Origin: an uncultured Bacteroidales bacterium
Lineage (GTDB): Bacteria; Bacteroidota; Bacteroidia; Bacteroidales; Muribaculaceae
Assembly: GCA_945829225.1 (NCBI GenBank)
Contig: CALZTY010000003.1
Location: 41,567 to 105,566 of the forward strand
Direction: 5' to 3'
DNA length: 64,000 nucleotides
Below, one piece after another: positions 8,857 through 17,293 of this stretch. The first letter of the stretch is position 1, and each line of letters starts with the position of its first letter. The position numbers and the translations under genes were made by a program. The notes below the pieces were generated by a model, which saw only the letters and a list, made by a program, of their open reading frames with translations, was not told the DNA's origin and did not search any database.

Positions 8857-10446
8857 TTAGTTAATATTTGACATACGGCTTGAGGCGGCATTGGCATATA
8901 CCGAGTTGCCGGCTTGTTGAGCCGCTCGATATGCACGGTTTAGGTAATCTTTGGCGCGATTGAGATCGCGAGTGACACCGCGGCGATTGGATTTATAGTC
9001 GCAACCTAATTCGAAGAGAGCGCGATAGTTATTCGGTTGTATTTGGACTACACGCATCAACAATTGGTGGGCGCGCGAGTTGTTGACGGGTATGGTGATA
9101 TTGCGGCGAATAGTCGAGATGGTGTCGCATAGGGGCGCCAGGGCGACATTGTCGTTGCTACTGAAAGATAGGCGCGAGAGCATGAACATAGCATCGGGGT
9201 TGCCATTGTTGGCGAGAGTTGTTAACTCATCGAGACCGCTTTGTGCCGTGGATTTACTCATAAGTTTGTTCATGGCATTGCGGTAGTTGTATGTGTTGAT
9301 GAGCTCGGGGTCGGCATCGTCATATTCATCTGACGTTATTTCGATTTCATCTTCCACGTCAACATCAATGATTGTGTGAGAGCCACGGTTGTCGGTGAGT
9401 TTGAGGATTGCAAATGTGGCGATACCCACAACGATGCAACCAACCAAAGCCATGATGACGGTTTTTGTCGAGTTGCCGCTACTCTTGACGTGGCGCTTGC
9501 CGTTGCTTGCCGCCATAGTGAGTTGAGCGAGGGCATCGAGCATCTCTTGGGCGCTCTGATAGCGCTTCTTGAACTCCTTGAATGTAGCCTTGGCGATAAT
9601 CTTGCGGATACCGCGATTGGATATTTCGGAGATTGGCATAGGCTCATCGACTTGCTTCTGCAGGATTTCGTAGAGCTCGCCTTCGAAGGGGAGATGCCCG
9701 GTGCAGAGTTGGAAGAGGAGGATACCGACGGCATAGATATCGGTGGGCGGTCGTTGGTCATCGAGCAATCCGCGCACCAACTCCGGGGCGGCATATCGAG
9801 GCTTGCCGACGAAGCCACCGGGCATGGTGAGTTGGTTGCCATCGTCGTTGTTGCCGGCAAATTTGCGAGCAATGCCCAGGTCAATAAGTTTAATGATGCC
9901 GTTTTCGCTGATGATGATGTTGGAGGGGTCGATGTCGCGATGGATATATCCACATTGATGCAGGACCTTGAGCGCCTCGAGGACACCACCAACGATAGTC
10001 ATGGCGAAGTCTTCGCGGTTGGACTGATATAGGTCGTAAAGTTCCTGAGCGAGGGGAACAATATTGCCCGAGTCATCGACGAGGTCGCCGCGGAGGAGGC
10101 TCTTGAGCGAGACGCCCGAGACGTATTCGCTGATGACGTAGTATCTGGCGATTGAGTGTCCCGAGGGGGTGCGAGTGGGTTGCTCGATGAAGTCGAGCAT
10201 CTCGATGACGTTCTCGTTATGGATCACCATTGCCGCTTCACGGCGCGAGCGGGCGATGATAGAGGTAGGGACATCGTCATGGAGGATTTTGATGGCTACC
10301 TTGCGACAGGCGCCATTGCTCTCGTTGTAGCAATAGCCTCGATACACGATGCCGGTGCCACCAAGCCCTATAGGAGCATCGGTGTCATCGTACTCATAGT
10401 AAACGCCACGTCGGGCAGAAGACCCTTGTAACCTAATCTTTGCCAT
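8857..10446 (-). CDS. Hanks-type Ser/Thr protein kinase with TM helix and Sel1/TPR-like domain
   Basis: The 529-aa protein has a full protein-kinase domain (about 20-310). It shows a glycine loop GLGGTGIVYRG (27-37), VAIK with Lys53, an alpha-C glutamate near 70, HRDIDPSN with catalytic Asp171, DLG (189-191) in place of DFG, and AAPE near 220. The usual lysine after HRD(I/L) is Asp here. A basic linker leads to one transmembrane helix (about 330-350). The acidic C-terminal part carries Sel1/TPR-like helices (AQSGLDELTTLANNGNPDAMFMLSRL, then INPVNNSRAHQLLMRVVQIQPNNYRALFELG-like units). By analogy with PknB the kinase end should be cytoplasmic and the helical domain periplasmic. It is the first gene of an operon with envelope proteins. 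A 21-bp inverted-repeat half-site lies 37 bp upstream of the start. Confidence 0.92.
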   Translation of the reverse strand: MAKIRLQGSSARRGVYYEYDDTDAPIGLGGTGIVYRGYCYNESNGACRKVAIKILHDDVPTSIIARSRREAAMVIHNENVIEMLDFIEQPTRTPSGHSIARYYVISEYVSGVSLKSLLRGDLVDDSGNIVPLAQELYDLYQSNREDFAMTIVGGVLEALKVLHQCGYIHRDIDPSNIIISENGIIKLIDLGIARKFAGNNDDGNQLTMPGGFVGKPRYAAPELVRGLLDDQRPPTDIYAVGILLFQLCTGHLPFEGELYEILQKQVDEPMPISEISNRGIRKIIAKATFKEFKKRYQSAQEMLDALAQLTMAASNGKRHVKSSGNSTKTVIMALVGCIVVGIATFAILKLTDNRGSHTIIDVDVEDEIEITSDEYDDADPELINTYNYRNAMNKLMSKSTAQSGLDELTTLANNGNPDAMFMLSRLSFSSNDNVALAPLCDTISTIRRNITIPVNNSRAHQLLMRVVQIQPNNYRALFELGCDYKSNRRGVTRDLNRAKDYLNRAYRAAQQAGNSVYANAASSRMSNIN

Positions 10447-10482
10447 TGTTTTAACTGATAAAAGAGCATGTCCCCATCACGG

Positions 10483-10796
10483 TCTCTTATTAAGAGATTG
10501 TGACTGTAGCCTAACATTCTGATTTTGTATTTATTAGCCTATGGCAAAAATGGACAATTGCTAAACAAGTGGCACTCGATTAGATTACAATGAAGATTAA
10601 TAACAAATTTTATAGTGATTAAAGGATGTGAAAATTCTGAATGTGTAACTGTGCTTATTACGTTGATTATCAATATTATAAGCCTATCACTGATGACATT
10701 TTGACTTTAAAATTTAAATTTTAAGCGCAAAAATATTTGTATAATTAATATTTTTTGTACCTTTGTGGCACCGAATCACAATCTCTTAATAAGAGA
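10483..10796. repeat. Pair of 21-bp inverted repeats bracketing an AT-rich intergenic region
   Basis: The 21-mer at 10483-10503 (TCTCTTATTAAGAGATTGTGA) and its exact reverse complement at 10776-10796 bound a 314-bp AT-rich stretch between the divergent kinase and RNA-methyltransferase genes. Each copy is itself palindromic: core TCTCTTA-W-TAAGAGA, and in the right copy AATCTCTTA-A-TAAGAGATT. The right copy starts 10 bp after the -7 box of the plus-strand promoter; the left copy is 37 bp from the kinase start. Two readings fit: paired operators for one dimeric regulator, or terminal inverted repeats of a small MITE-like element. No target-site duplication is visible, which weakens the second. 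Inside the stretch I see a plus-strand promoter and no coding sequence. Confidence 0.75.
10736..10765 (+). promoter_or_regulatory. Promoter of the RNA-methyltransferase/purD/pdxB operon
   Basis: TTTG at 10736-10739 and TACCTTTG at 10758-10765 with an 18-bp spacer match the Bacteroidota sigma-factor consensus. The leader to ATG 10948 would be about 175 nt and would include the palindromic 10776-10796 site. A second -7-like element, TAATTTTG at 10914-10921, lies 26 bp before the start codon without a clear -33 box. Confidence 0.65.
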
Positions 10797-10947
10797 TTTA
10801 AAAGGTGTAAAATGAATTGCCATCGGAAATGGAAAAATTCCGGCGGCATTTTTTATTTGCCTTTGTGGGCAAAATAGTGGCGGTGACAGGGGTGATATGT
10901 CGCGGAATTGTTGTAATTTTGCACAAAATAAACGACAATCCTCATTT

Positions 10948-12363
10948 ATGGAGAATACATTTGAAATGGTGGCTAAGACCTTCCAGGGGCTGGAGGACGT
11001 ACTTGCCGAAGAATTGCGCCAATTGGGCGCGGAAAATATTGAAGCAGGACGACGAATGGTGTCATTCCGAGGCGATAAAGAATTGTTGTATCGCGCTAAT
11101 CTGAGTTGTCGCACCGCCCTGCGCATCCTCAAACCCTTCTACACCTTCAAGGCTGCCAATCCCGACCAACTATATGAGCAGGTCAAGGAGTATGATTGGG
11201 GCTCAATGCTCACTTTAGACAAGACTTTTTCGATAGATACCGTAGCCAATAGCGATGAATTCACGCACTCGCGCTATGCGACATATCGCGTGAAAGATGC
11301 AATAGTCGATTGGTTCAAAGACCGTTACGGCGAGGATAAGCGCCCGGGTGTTCGCTTGGTCGATGCCGATATGATGGTGAATGTGCATATCAACGGTACC
11401 ACGGTGACCCTGTCGCTGGACTCGTCGGGCGAGTCGTTGCACAAGCGCGGCTACCGCGTGGCGCAGACCGAGGCACCCATCAACGAGGTGCTTGCCGCCG
11501 GTATCATTCTGCGTAGCGGTTGGCGAGGCGAGACTCCCTTGGTCGACCCCATGTGTGGCTCGGGTACCTTCCTCATTGAGGCAGCGCTCATAGCCGCAAA
11601 TATCACCCCAGGTATCTATCGCCGCGGCTTTGCCTTTGAGCGCTGGAAAGACTTCGATGCCGACCTCTTCGACCGCCTGTACAACGACGACAGCGGCGAG
11701 CGCGAGGTGGCTCACAAGATTTATGGCGCCGACATCTCGCCCAAGGCTATCAAGATTGCCGAGGAAAATATCAAGAGCGCCGGCGTCGCCAAGTATATAA
11801 AATTGGAATGTAAGCCCTTGTCGGCATGGACCGAGGCACCCAAGCCCGATGGTGTGCTGGTCACTAATCCTCCCTATGGCGAGCGTATCAGCGCTCCGGA
11901 TATGGATGCGCTGTATCAGTTGATAGGCTCGCAACTCAAGCATGTGTTTGTGGGTTATCACGCATGGATTATCGGCTATCGCGATGAGCACTTCCAGCGC
12001 ATCGGATTGGCGCCGAGCACCAAGGTGCCCATGTACAACGGCGCATTGGAGTGCTCGTTGCGCGAGTATGTGATTTTTGCCGGCGACCGCAAGAGTTATG
12101 TGCGCGGCGGAGGCAAGATTGGTCGTGGCGAGGCTCGCAAGGAGCGCTCACCGCGCGACAAGAAAGAGCGCCGCGATGTGCGTGCCGGCAAGCCGACACG
12201 TCGCCGTGCCGAGGAGGCTCCCACCTTTGAGCCGGATAGCGAGAACCCGCTCGCCAAGCGTCGCAACCCCGCAGCCCTCAAGATGCTTGTGGGCAAGCAA
12301 CCCTCGCTCAAGCCTATGGAGGGTCCGATGATGCGCTCGCGCGGCTGGAAAAAGAAATCTTAA
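10948..12363 (+). CDS. THUMP-domain class I SAM-dependent RNA methyltransferase (RlmL/Trm-like)
   Basis: I moved the start from 10897 to ATG 10948 because the conserved protein begins MENTFEMVAKTFQGLEDVL and the upstream codons look like leader sequence. The 471-aa product has an N-terminal THUMP region (about 1-155) that binds structured RNA. A Rossmann methyltransferase domain (about 165-375) follows, with the SAM motif DPMCGSGTFLIEAA and the catalytic TNPPYGER motif of N2-guanine methyltransferases. Its closest well-known relative is the N-terminal half of RlmL (m2G2445 of 23S rRNA). The exact RNA target cannot be read here. The last about 80 residues are a basic, Arg/Lys-rich tail that probably adds RNA contacts. 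It is the first gene of a five-gene operon, 18 nt before purD. Confidence 0.9.
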   Translation: MENTFEMVAKTFQGLEDVLAEELRQLGAENIEAGRRMVSFRGDKELLYRANLSCRTALRILKPFYTFKAANPDQLYEQVKEYDWGSMLTLDKTFSIDTVANSDEFTHSRYATYRVKDAIVDWFKDRYGEDKRPGVRLVDADMMVNVHINGTTVTLSLDSSGESLHKRGYRVAQTEAPINEVLAAGIILRSGWRGETPLVDPMCGSGTFLIEAALIAANITPGIYRRGFAFERWKDFDADLFDRLYNDDSGEREVAHKIYGADISPKAIKIAEENIKSAGVAKYIKLECKPLSAWTEAPKPDGVLVTNPPYGERISAPDMDALYQLIGSQLKHVFVGYHAWIIGYRDEHFQRIGLAPSTKVPMYNGALECSLREYVIFAGDRKSYVRGGGKIGRGEARKERSPRDKKERRDVRAGKPTRRRAEEAPTFEPDSENPLAKRRNPAALKMLVGKQPSLKPMEGPMMRSRGWKKKS

Positions 12364-12381
12364 CCAAAAATATTGTGATAT

Positions 12382-13659
12382 ATGAAAAATCTTAACATAT
12401 TGCTGCTCGGCTCGGGCGGTCGCGAGTGTGCCATCGCGTGGAAATTGGCATCAAGTCCCCGTTGCGAGCACTTGTACATAGCACCCGGCAACCCCGGCAC
12501 TGCCACTTATGGCACCAATCTGCCTGTCAAGCCGATGGACTTCGAGGCAGTGGAGCGAGCCGTGCGCGACAATAATGTTGATATTGTGGTCGTGGGTAAC
12601 GAGGACCCCTTGGTAGGAGGTATCTACGACGTCCTTACCGCCAAGGGTATCACCGTATTCGGTCCCTCACGCGCAGCAGCCGCCTTGGAGGGTAGCAAGG
12701 ATTTCGCCAAGGAGTTTATGGCTCGCCATAGTATCCCCACGGCAGCCCACCTCACCGTCACCGCTGATACCGTGGCAGAGGGCGACCGCTTCCTCGCGAG
12801 CCTGCAAGCCCCCTATGTGCTCAAAGCCGATGGACTCGCAGCCGGCAAGGGTGTGCTGATTATCAATGACTTGGAACAAGCACAGAAGTCGTCGCGCGAG
12901 ATGCTTGCCGGACAATTCGGCGCGGCATCGGCGCGAGTGGTCATCGAGGAATTCCTCAGCGGTATCGAGTGCTCGGTGTTTGTCATCACCGACGGCAACA
13001 GTGGCTATCGCATCCTGCCCGTAGCCAAGGACTACAAGCGTGTAGGAGAGGGCGATACCGGGCTCAATACAGGTGGCATGGGCGCCGTGAGCCCTGTGCC
13101 CTTTGCCGATGATACATTTATGGCAAAGGTAGAGGAGCGCATCATTCGCCCTACTATTGATGGCTTGCGTGCCGAGGGCTTGGTATATCGCGGCTTCATA
13201 TTCTTAGGATTAATTAACGTGGGCGGCGAGCCCAAGGTGATAGAGTATAATGTGCGCATGGGCGACCCCGAGACCGAGGTGGTGATGCCTCGCTTGACAT
13301 CAGATCTCGTGGACCTTATCGAGGCAGCCGCAGCAGGCAATCTCGGTGATGTGCCGGCGCAGCATAGCGAGCAAGCCGCCGCTACGGTGATTGCCGTGTC
13401 GGGCGGATACCCCGAGTCTTACCCCAAGGGCAAGGCTATCACCGGCAACTTGCAACCCTCGCAGAGCCATATCTTCCATGCCGGCACCGCAATGGATGCC
13501 GCCGGACAGTTGGTGACTGCCGGCGGACGTGTCTTGGCGGTGACCTCGATGGCTGATACACTGCAAGAGGCTGTCAATAAGTCTTATACCTCGCTTGCCG
13601 AGATACACTTCGATGGCATGTATTATCGCCGCGATATAGGCAAGGATGTGCTGAAATGA
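12382..13659 (+). CDS. purD: Phosphoribosylamine-glycine ligase
   Basis: PurD makes glycinamide ribonucleotide from phosphoribosylamine, glycine and ATP, an early step of purine synthesis. The 425-aa length is normal. Visible hallmarks are the N-terminal NILLLGSGGRECAIAWKL (residues 3-20), APGNPGTA (about 35), the ATP-grasp core with YVLKADGLAAGKGVLI (about 145-160) and VIEEFLSGIECSVF (about 188-201). The GARS signature appears in YKRVGEGDTGLNTGGMGAVSP, and RMGDPETEVVMPRL is near residue 290. The stop codon overlaps the start of the next gene by 4 nt (ATGA), indicating translational coupling. Confidence 0.97.
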   Translation: MKNLNILLLGSGGRECAIAWKLASSPRCEHLYIAPGNPGTATYGTNLPVKPMDFEAVERAVRDNNVDIVVVGNEDPLVGGIYDVLTAKGITVFGPSRAAAALEGSKDFAKEFMARHSIPTAAHLTVTADTVAEGDRFLASLQAPYVLKADGLAAGKGVLIINDLEQAQKSSREMLAGQFGAASARVVIEEFLSGIECSVFVITDGNSGYRILPVAKDYKRVGEGDTGLNTGGMGAVSPVPFADDTFMAKVEERIIRPTIDGLRAEGLVYRGFIFLGLINVGGEPKVIEYNVRMGDPETEVVMPRLTSDLVDLIEAAAAGNLGDVPAQHSEQAAATVIAVSGGYPESYPKGKAITGNLQPSQSHIFHAGTAMDAAGQLVTAGGRVLAVTSMADTLQEAVNKSYTSLAEIHFDGMYYRRDIGKDVLK

Positions 13660-14639
13660 TTATCGAGGAGCGACTGAGCCGAGCGATGCACAAGCGCGCT
13701 ACCGCCATATTGATGGTGGCATTGGCGGCTGTGTATGTGTGGGTTACGGGCTTGATTACCGAGATCGAGCCGGTATGGATTGACAAGGGTATCGGCTTGT
13801 CGGGACTCAACGAGTGGCAAATCCCCACCGGGCTGTCGACAGTGCTGAATATCGGGCTTAATGCCTTGATAATTGTGCTGATGATGGCTCTCAATCGCTC
13901 GTACAATGTGCTGCGGTCGCTCACTTGGCTACCTGCCGGGCTCTTTGCCATCATGCAGGCGGCAACGCCCACGGCGATGCTTTCGCTTGGCTCGGGCACC
14001 TTGGTGTGCGTGGTGATATTGTTGTGCTTGTACTTGCTGTTTGGCATATACGGCAGACCGACAGAGACACGCATCGTGTTTGCAGTCTTTTTCTTGCTGT
14101 CCTTGGGCACGGCTTTCCAATATTGCTTCGCACCGTTTATTTTGTTGTTCTGGTTTATCTGTATGCAGATGAAGGTGTTTAATTTGCGTACATTTACGGC
14201 ATCGTTGATGGGTGTGGCAAGTGTGTGGATACTGCTATTGGGCTTCGGCATAGTCGATATAGACCGATTGCAGATGCCGAGCCTGCATAATGTCTTTGCC
14301 GGAGATTTGTCGCCGATGCGCCTGTATCTGCCGATGCTGGCATTAGTGACGGCGATACTGCTCATCGCCGCGATTACTATGAACTTTATGAAGGCTTTTG
14401 CCTATAACGCACATGCGCGAGCCATGAACGGTGCCTTGGTGTTGCTGTCGATGGTCATCGTACTGATGATGGTCGTTGACTCGCAGAATATGCCTGCATA
14501 TATGCCGTTGCTCAATGTGTCGGCGGCTATGCAGATAACTCACTACTTTGTAAATCACCGCTTCGAGCGGCAATATATAGCCATTGTGGCTGTGATAATT
14601 GTTTATATTGCAATATACCTAAGACGATTATATCTATGA
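13656..14639 (+). CDS. Polytopic membrane protein of unknown function
   Basis: I do not recognise the family. The 327-aa protein is mostly hydrophobic, with about nine predicted membrane segments, for example ATAILMVALAAVYVWVTGLI (17-36), LTWLPAGLFAIMQAATPTAM, LVCVVILLCLYLLFGIYG, ASLMGVASVWILLLGFGIV, MLALVTAILLIAAITMNFM, GALVLLSMVIVLMMVVD and a C-terminal YIAIVAVIIVYIAIYL. No charged catalytic motif stands out. It overlaps purD by 4 nt and pdxB by 4 nt, so it is tightly coupled to both. The position is tantalising but does not prove a role in purine or PLP metabolism. Confidence 0.85.
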   Translation: MIIEERLSRAMHKRATAILMVALAAVYVWVTGLITEIEPVWIDKGIGLSGLNEWQIPTGLSTVLNIGLNALIIVLMMALNRSYNVLRSLTWLPAGLFAIMQAATPTAMLSLGSGTLVCVVILLCLYLLFGIYGRPTETRIVFAVFFLLSLGTAFQYCFAPFILLFWFICMQMKVFNLRTFTASLMGVASVWILLLGFGIVDIDRLQMPSLHNVFAGDLSPMRLYLPMLALVTAILLIAAITMNFMKAFAYNAHARAMNGALVLLSMVIVLMMVVDSQNMPAYMPLLNVSAAMQITHYFVNHRFERQYIAIVAVIIVYIAIYLRRLYL

Positions 14640-15655
14640 GCAAACTACAGATAGTTGCAGATGCCTATATACCCTATTTGGAGCCGTTGGCGCAGATAGC
14701 CGACGTGAAAGTTTTAACCCCGGAGGACATTACGCGCGAGGCTGTTGCCGATGCCGATGCCTTGCTGGTGCGCACGCGCACGCGTTGCGACGAGGCTCTG
14801 CTGAGTGGCTCGCGAGTGCGTTTTGTGGGCACTGCCACCATCGGTCACGACCATATAGACCTCGATTGGTGCCGTCGCGCCGGTATAGTAGCGACCAATG
14901 CCCCGGGCTGCAATGCCCCGGCAGTGGCACAATATGTGTTCTCGTCGTTGATGCATCTCGCCAACCGCCAGTTGCGTCGCCTCACCATCGGTATTGTGGG
15001 CGTGGGGCATGTAGGCTCGATAGTCGAGCGCTGGGCACGCGCCTTGCTCATGCGCGTGATGCGCTGCGACCCGCCACGGCAACGTGCCGAGGGTGGCGAC
15101 GATTGGTATACGCTCGAGCAATTGGCTGAACGAGCCGATGTTATCACCTTCCACACACCGCTGACACGCGAGGGCGAGGATGCTACCTATCATCTCGCCG
15201 ACGAGCGCTTCTTCGGAGCGTTGCGTCGCGGTCCTATTGTCATTAATGCCGCACGCGGTCCGGTTGCCGATACTACGGCATGGCTCGAAGCCATCGAAGC
15301 CGGTGTGGTCGGCAAGTCGGTCGTGGACTGTTGGGAGGGCGAGCCGCATATTGATATGCGCTTGCTCGAGTTGGCTGATATTGCCACGCCCCACATTGCC
15401 GGCTACTCGCTCGAGGGCAAGCAACGTGCTACCTATATGGTGGTGCAGCGGCTCTGCGAGACCTTCGGGCTTCCGATGCTCGACATGGGCTTCGAGCCGG
15501 CGCCGGTGCCTGACGCTATCAGCCCCGTGGAGGCTCTGCGTGGCTACAACCCCATGATTGATATGGAGGCTCTCCGCGCTTATCCCGATGATTTTGAAAA
15601 CTTACGCAATAATTATCCATTGCGACACGAATTGCGAGGTCGCGTAATTTTTTGA
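14636..15655 (+). CDS. pdxB: 4-phosphoerythronate dehydrogenase
   Basis: PdxB oxidises 4-phospho-D-erythronate in the DXP-independent branch of pyridoxal-5'-phosphate synthesis. The 339-aa protein matches the family from end to end. It has the N-terminal IVADAYIPYLEPLAQIADV, GTATIGHDHIDLDWCRRAGI (about 63-83) and NAPGCNAPAVAQYV. The NAD-binding glycine motif IGIVGVGHVGSIVERWAR is near residue 118, and NAARGPVADTTAWLEA near 203. The GEPHIDMRLLELADIATPHIAGYSLEGK segment ends the catalytic part, and a short C-terminal dimerisation region follows. It overlaps the upstream membrane-protein gene by 4 nt and is 4 nt from the thioredoxin gene. Confidence 0.95.
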   Translation: MSKLQIVADAYIPYLEPLAQIADVKVLTPEDITREAVADADALLVRTRTRCDEALLSGSRVRFVGTATIGHDHIDLDWCRRAGIVATNAPGCNAPAVAQYVFSSLMHLANRQLRRLTIGIVGVGHVGSIVERWARALLMRVMRCDPPRQRAEGGDDWYTLEQLAERADVITFHTPLTREGEDATYHLADERFFGALRRGPIVINAARGPVADTTAWLEAIEAGVVGKSVVDCWEGEPHIDMRLLELADIATPHIAGYSLEGKQRATYMVVQRLCETFGLPMLDMGFEPAPVPDAISPVEALRGYNPMIDMEALRAYPDDFENLRNNYPLRHELRGRVIF

Positions 15656-15659
15656 GGCT

Positions 15660-15953
15660 ATGAACAAATTTGATGAAATTATTATGGGCAACGAACTCGT
15701 GTTGGTCGATTTCTTTGCCACGTGGTGCGGTCCTTGCAAGATGCAAGCAGGCATCTTGCAACAACTCAAGGCTGAAGTGGGCGATAGCGTGACAATCCTC
15801 AAGGTTGATGTGGATAAGAATGAGGAATTGGCAGCGAAAGCGCGTGTGCAGAGTATCCCCACTCTGATGCTTTTCCGCCACGGCGAGCCTGTTTGGCGAG
15901 CCATGGGCGTCCAATCCCTCGAGACCCTCAAGCAAGTCCTCCTCTCCAAGTAA
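15660..15953 (+). CDS. trxA: Thioredoxin
   Basis: The 97-aa protein is a compact thioredoxin fold without signal peptide, so it is cytoplasmic. The active site WCGPCKM is at about residues 20-26, after ELVLVDFFAT. The cis-proline segment QSIPTLMLF (about 64-72) and a GEPVWRAMGVQ tail are present. It reduces protein disulfides using thioredoxin reductase. It ends the plus-strand operon that starts with the RNA methyltransferase and converges on the DUF4143 ATPase gene, whose stop codon lies only 5 nt away. Confidence 0.95.
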   Translation: MNKFDEIIMGNELVLVDFFATWCGPCKMQAGILQQLKAEVGDSVTILKVDVDKNEELAAKARVQSIPTLMLFRHGEPVWRAMGVQSLETLKQVLLSK

Positions 15954-15958
15954 TCCCC

Positions 15959-17242
15959 TTACGGCATTAAGCAGCCGATAGGAACAACATAAATGCCATC
16001 ACTTGAGCGTCTGTAGGGGTGCTCTCCCACCGCTGTGAGTATCATTTTGAACGATGGCTCGCCCATTTTGTCGGTGTCAATTTTCTCAGCGAGCCGATTT
16101 AGGGTATCTGCACCGGCATTGATAAGGGTTTCTCCGCCAAGTTTGATTTCGATAAGTCCATATTTACCATTGCGAAGGTGTATTACAGCGTCACATTCCA
16201 AGCCGTTTTTATCGCGGTAGTGGAAAACGTTGCCGTTGATAGACTCGGCGAATATCCTGAGGTCGCGCACACATAGGGACTCAAACATTAATCCCATAGT
16301 GTTCAGATCGTTGAGTAGGTCTTCAGGCCCGAGGCCGAGTGCGGCTGTAGCAATTGATGGATCGACGAAGTAACGAGTGTCAGCTGTGCGTATAGCAGTT
16401 TTGGAGCGTAAATTGGGATTCCATGCAGGCATATCTTCGATGACAAATATTTTGCGAAGGGCATTGATGTAGGAGTTAATGGTCCCATCATCAATATTCT
16501 CGGCATCATTGGTCTTGATATCATCCTTAATGGCAGAGATGGCTACTTGAGACCCTTGGTGACGTGCGTAAGAGCGCATTAGTCTTTGCACTCGAGTCGA
16601 TGTGCGCTTTACGCCATCTACTCGGGTGATGTCTTCTTTTGTAACAGCATCGTAATAGTCAAAGGCTTGCTCTAATGCGATATCGCGTGGCAAGTCAATA
16701 GCCATAGGCCATCCGCCGCGGCATATCAGGAATGCTATGTCGGCGATTTTCAAGTCGTTGTGTCCTTTAATAGATGTAGGGGCTTCAAATAATTGAGCAA
16801 TAGAAACAGATGGGATGGTGTCACCGCTCTCAAATAAGGACATTGGGCGCATGGTAAGCCAAGCGAAACGACCGACTCCCGAGTGCTGAATCTCTTTCTC
16901 GCCTTCTTGATTGGGGACAGCCGAGCCGGTGAGTATAAATTGCCCCATCATATGACGACTATCCACCACGTATCTTACAGCGTCCCATAATTTGGGGATG
17001 GTCTGCCATTCATCTATCAGCATAGGCGCTTTCCCATCTAATGCGACCTCCGAGTCCATTTCAATGAGATTGCGGAAGTTTTCTTTCACTTCGGGTTTGG
17101 CAAGGAGTACCGACGAGGCGGCAAATTCTTGAGCGGTTGTAGTCTTGCCACACCACTTAGGTCCTTCAATCAAAACGGCGCCTTTGGATTGCAACTTCTT
17201 GATTAGAAGTGATTCAATTACTCGGTGTTTATACTTGCTCAT
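15959..17242 (-). CDS. AAA_14/DUF4143 ATPase
   Basis: The 427-aa protein belongs to the AAA ATPases with a C-terminal DUF4143 domain. Walker A is EGPKWCGKTTTAQEF (about residues 22-36) and Walker B is APMLIDEWQTIPKLWD (about 73-88). A sensor-like region FILTGSAVP follows near 102. The C-terminal nuclease-like part contains HYRDKNGLECDAVIHLRNGKYGLIEIKLGG (about 345-375), which has the D...E-x-K arrangement of restriction-endonuclease-like folds. The biological role of this family is not established. The gene looks AT-richer than its neighbours and is preceded by a 23-bp tandem array, which suggests a mobile or self-maintaining accessory gene. Confidence 0.9.
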   Translation of the reverse strand: MSKYKHRVIESLLIKKLQSKGAVLIEGPKWCGKTTTAQEFAASSVLLAKPEVKENFRNLIEMDSEVALDGKAPMLIDEWQTIPKLWDAVRYVVDSRHMMGQFILTGSAVPNQEGEKEIQHSGVGRFAWLTMRPMSLFESGDTIPSVSIAQLFEAPTSIKGHNDLKIADIAFLICRGGWPMAIDLPRDIALEQAFDYYDAVTKEDITRVDGVKRTSTRVQRLMRSYARHQGSQVAISAIKDDIKTNDAENIDDGTINSYINALRKIFVIEDMPAWNPNLRSKTAIRTADTRYFVDPSIATAALGLGPEDLLNDLNTMGLMFESLCVRDLRIFAESINGNVFHYRDKNGLECDAVIHLRNGKYGLIEIKLGGETLINAGADTLNRLAEKIDTDKMGEPSFKMILTAVGEHPYRRSSDGIYVVPIGCLMP

Positions 17243-17267
17243 GGCTGTTATATATTAATTACGGATG

Positions 17268-17275
17268 CAAAGTTA
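17268..17275 (-). promoter_or_regulatory. -7 element of the DUF4143 ATPase gene
   Basis: The minus strand reads TAACTTTG, a perfect TAnnTTTG, 25 bp upstream of the ATPase start. The expected -33 position (about 17294-17297) falls on the first unit of the tandem array, so the array covers the upstream promoter half. Confidence 0.5.
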
Positions 17276-17293
17276 CGAATAATTTTGTAAATT

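Noticed and set aside
10483-10796. Insertion sequence bounded by 21-bp inverted repeats
   Set aside because: Only 314 bp, no transposase frame and no visible target-site duplication; listed as a repeat pair instead.
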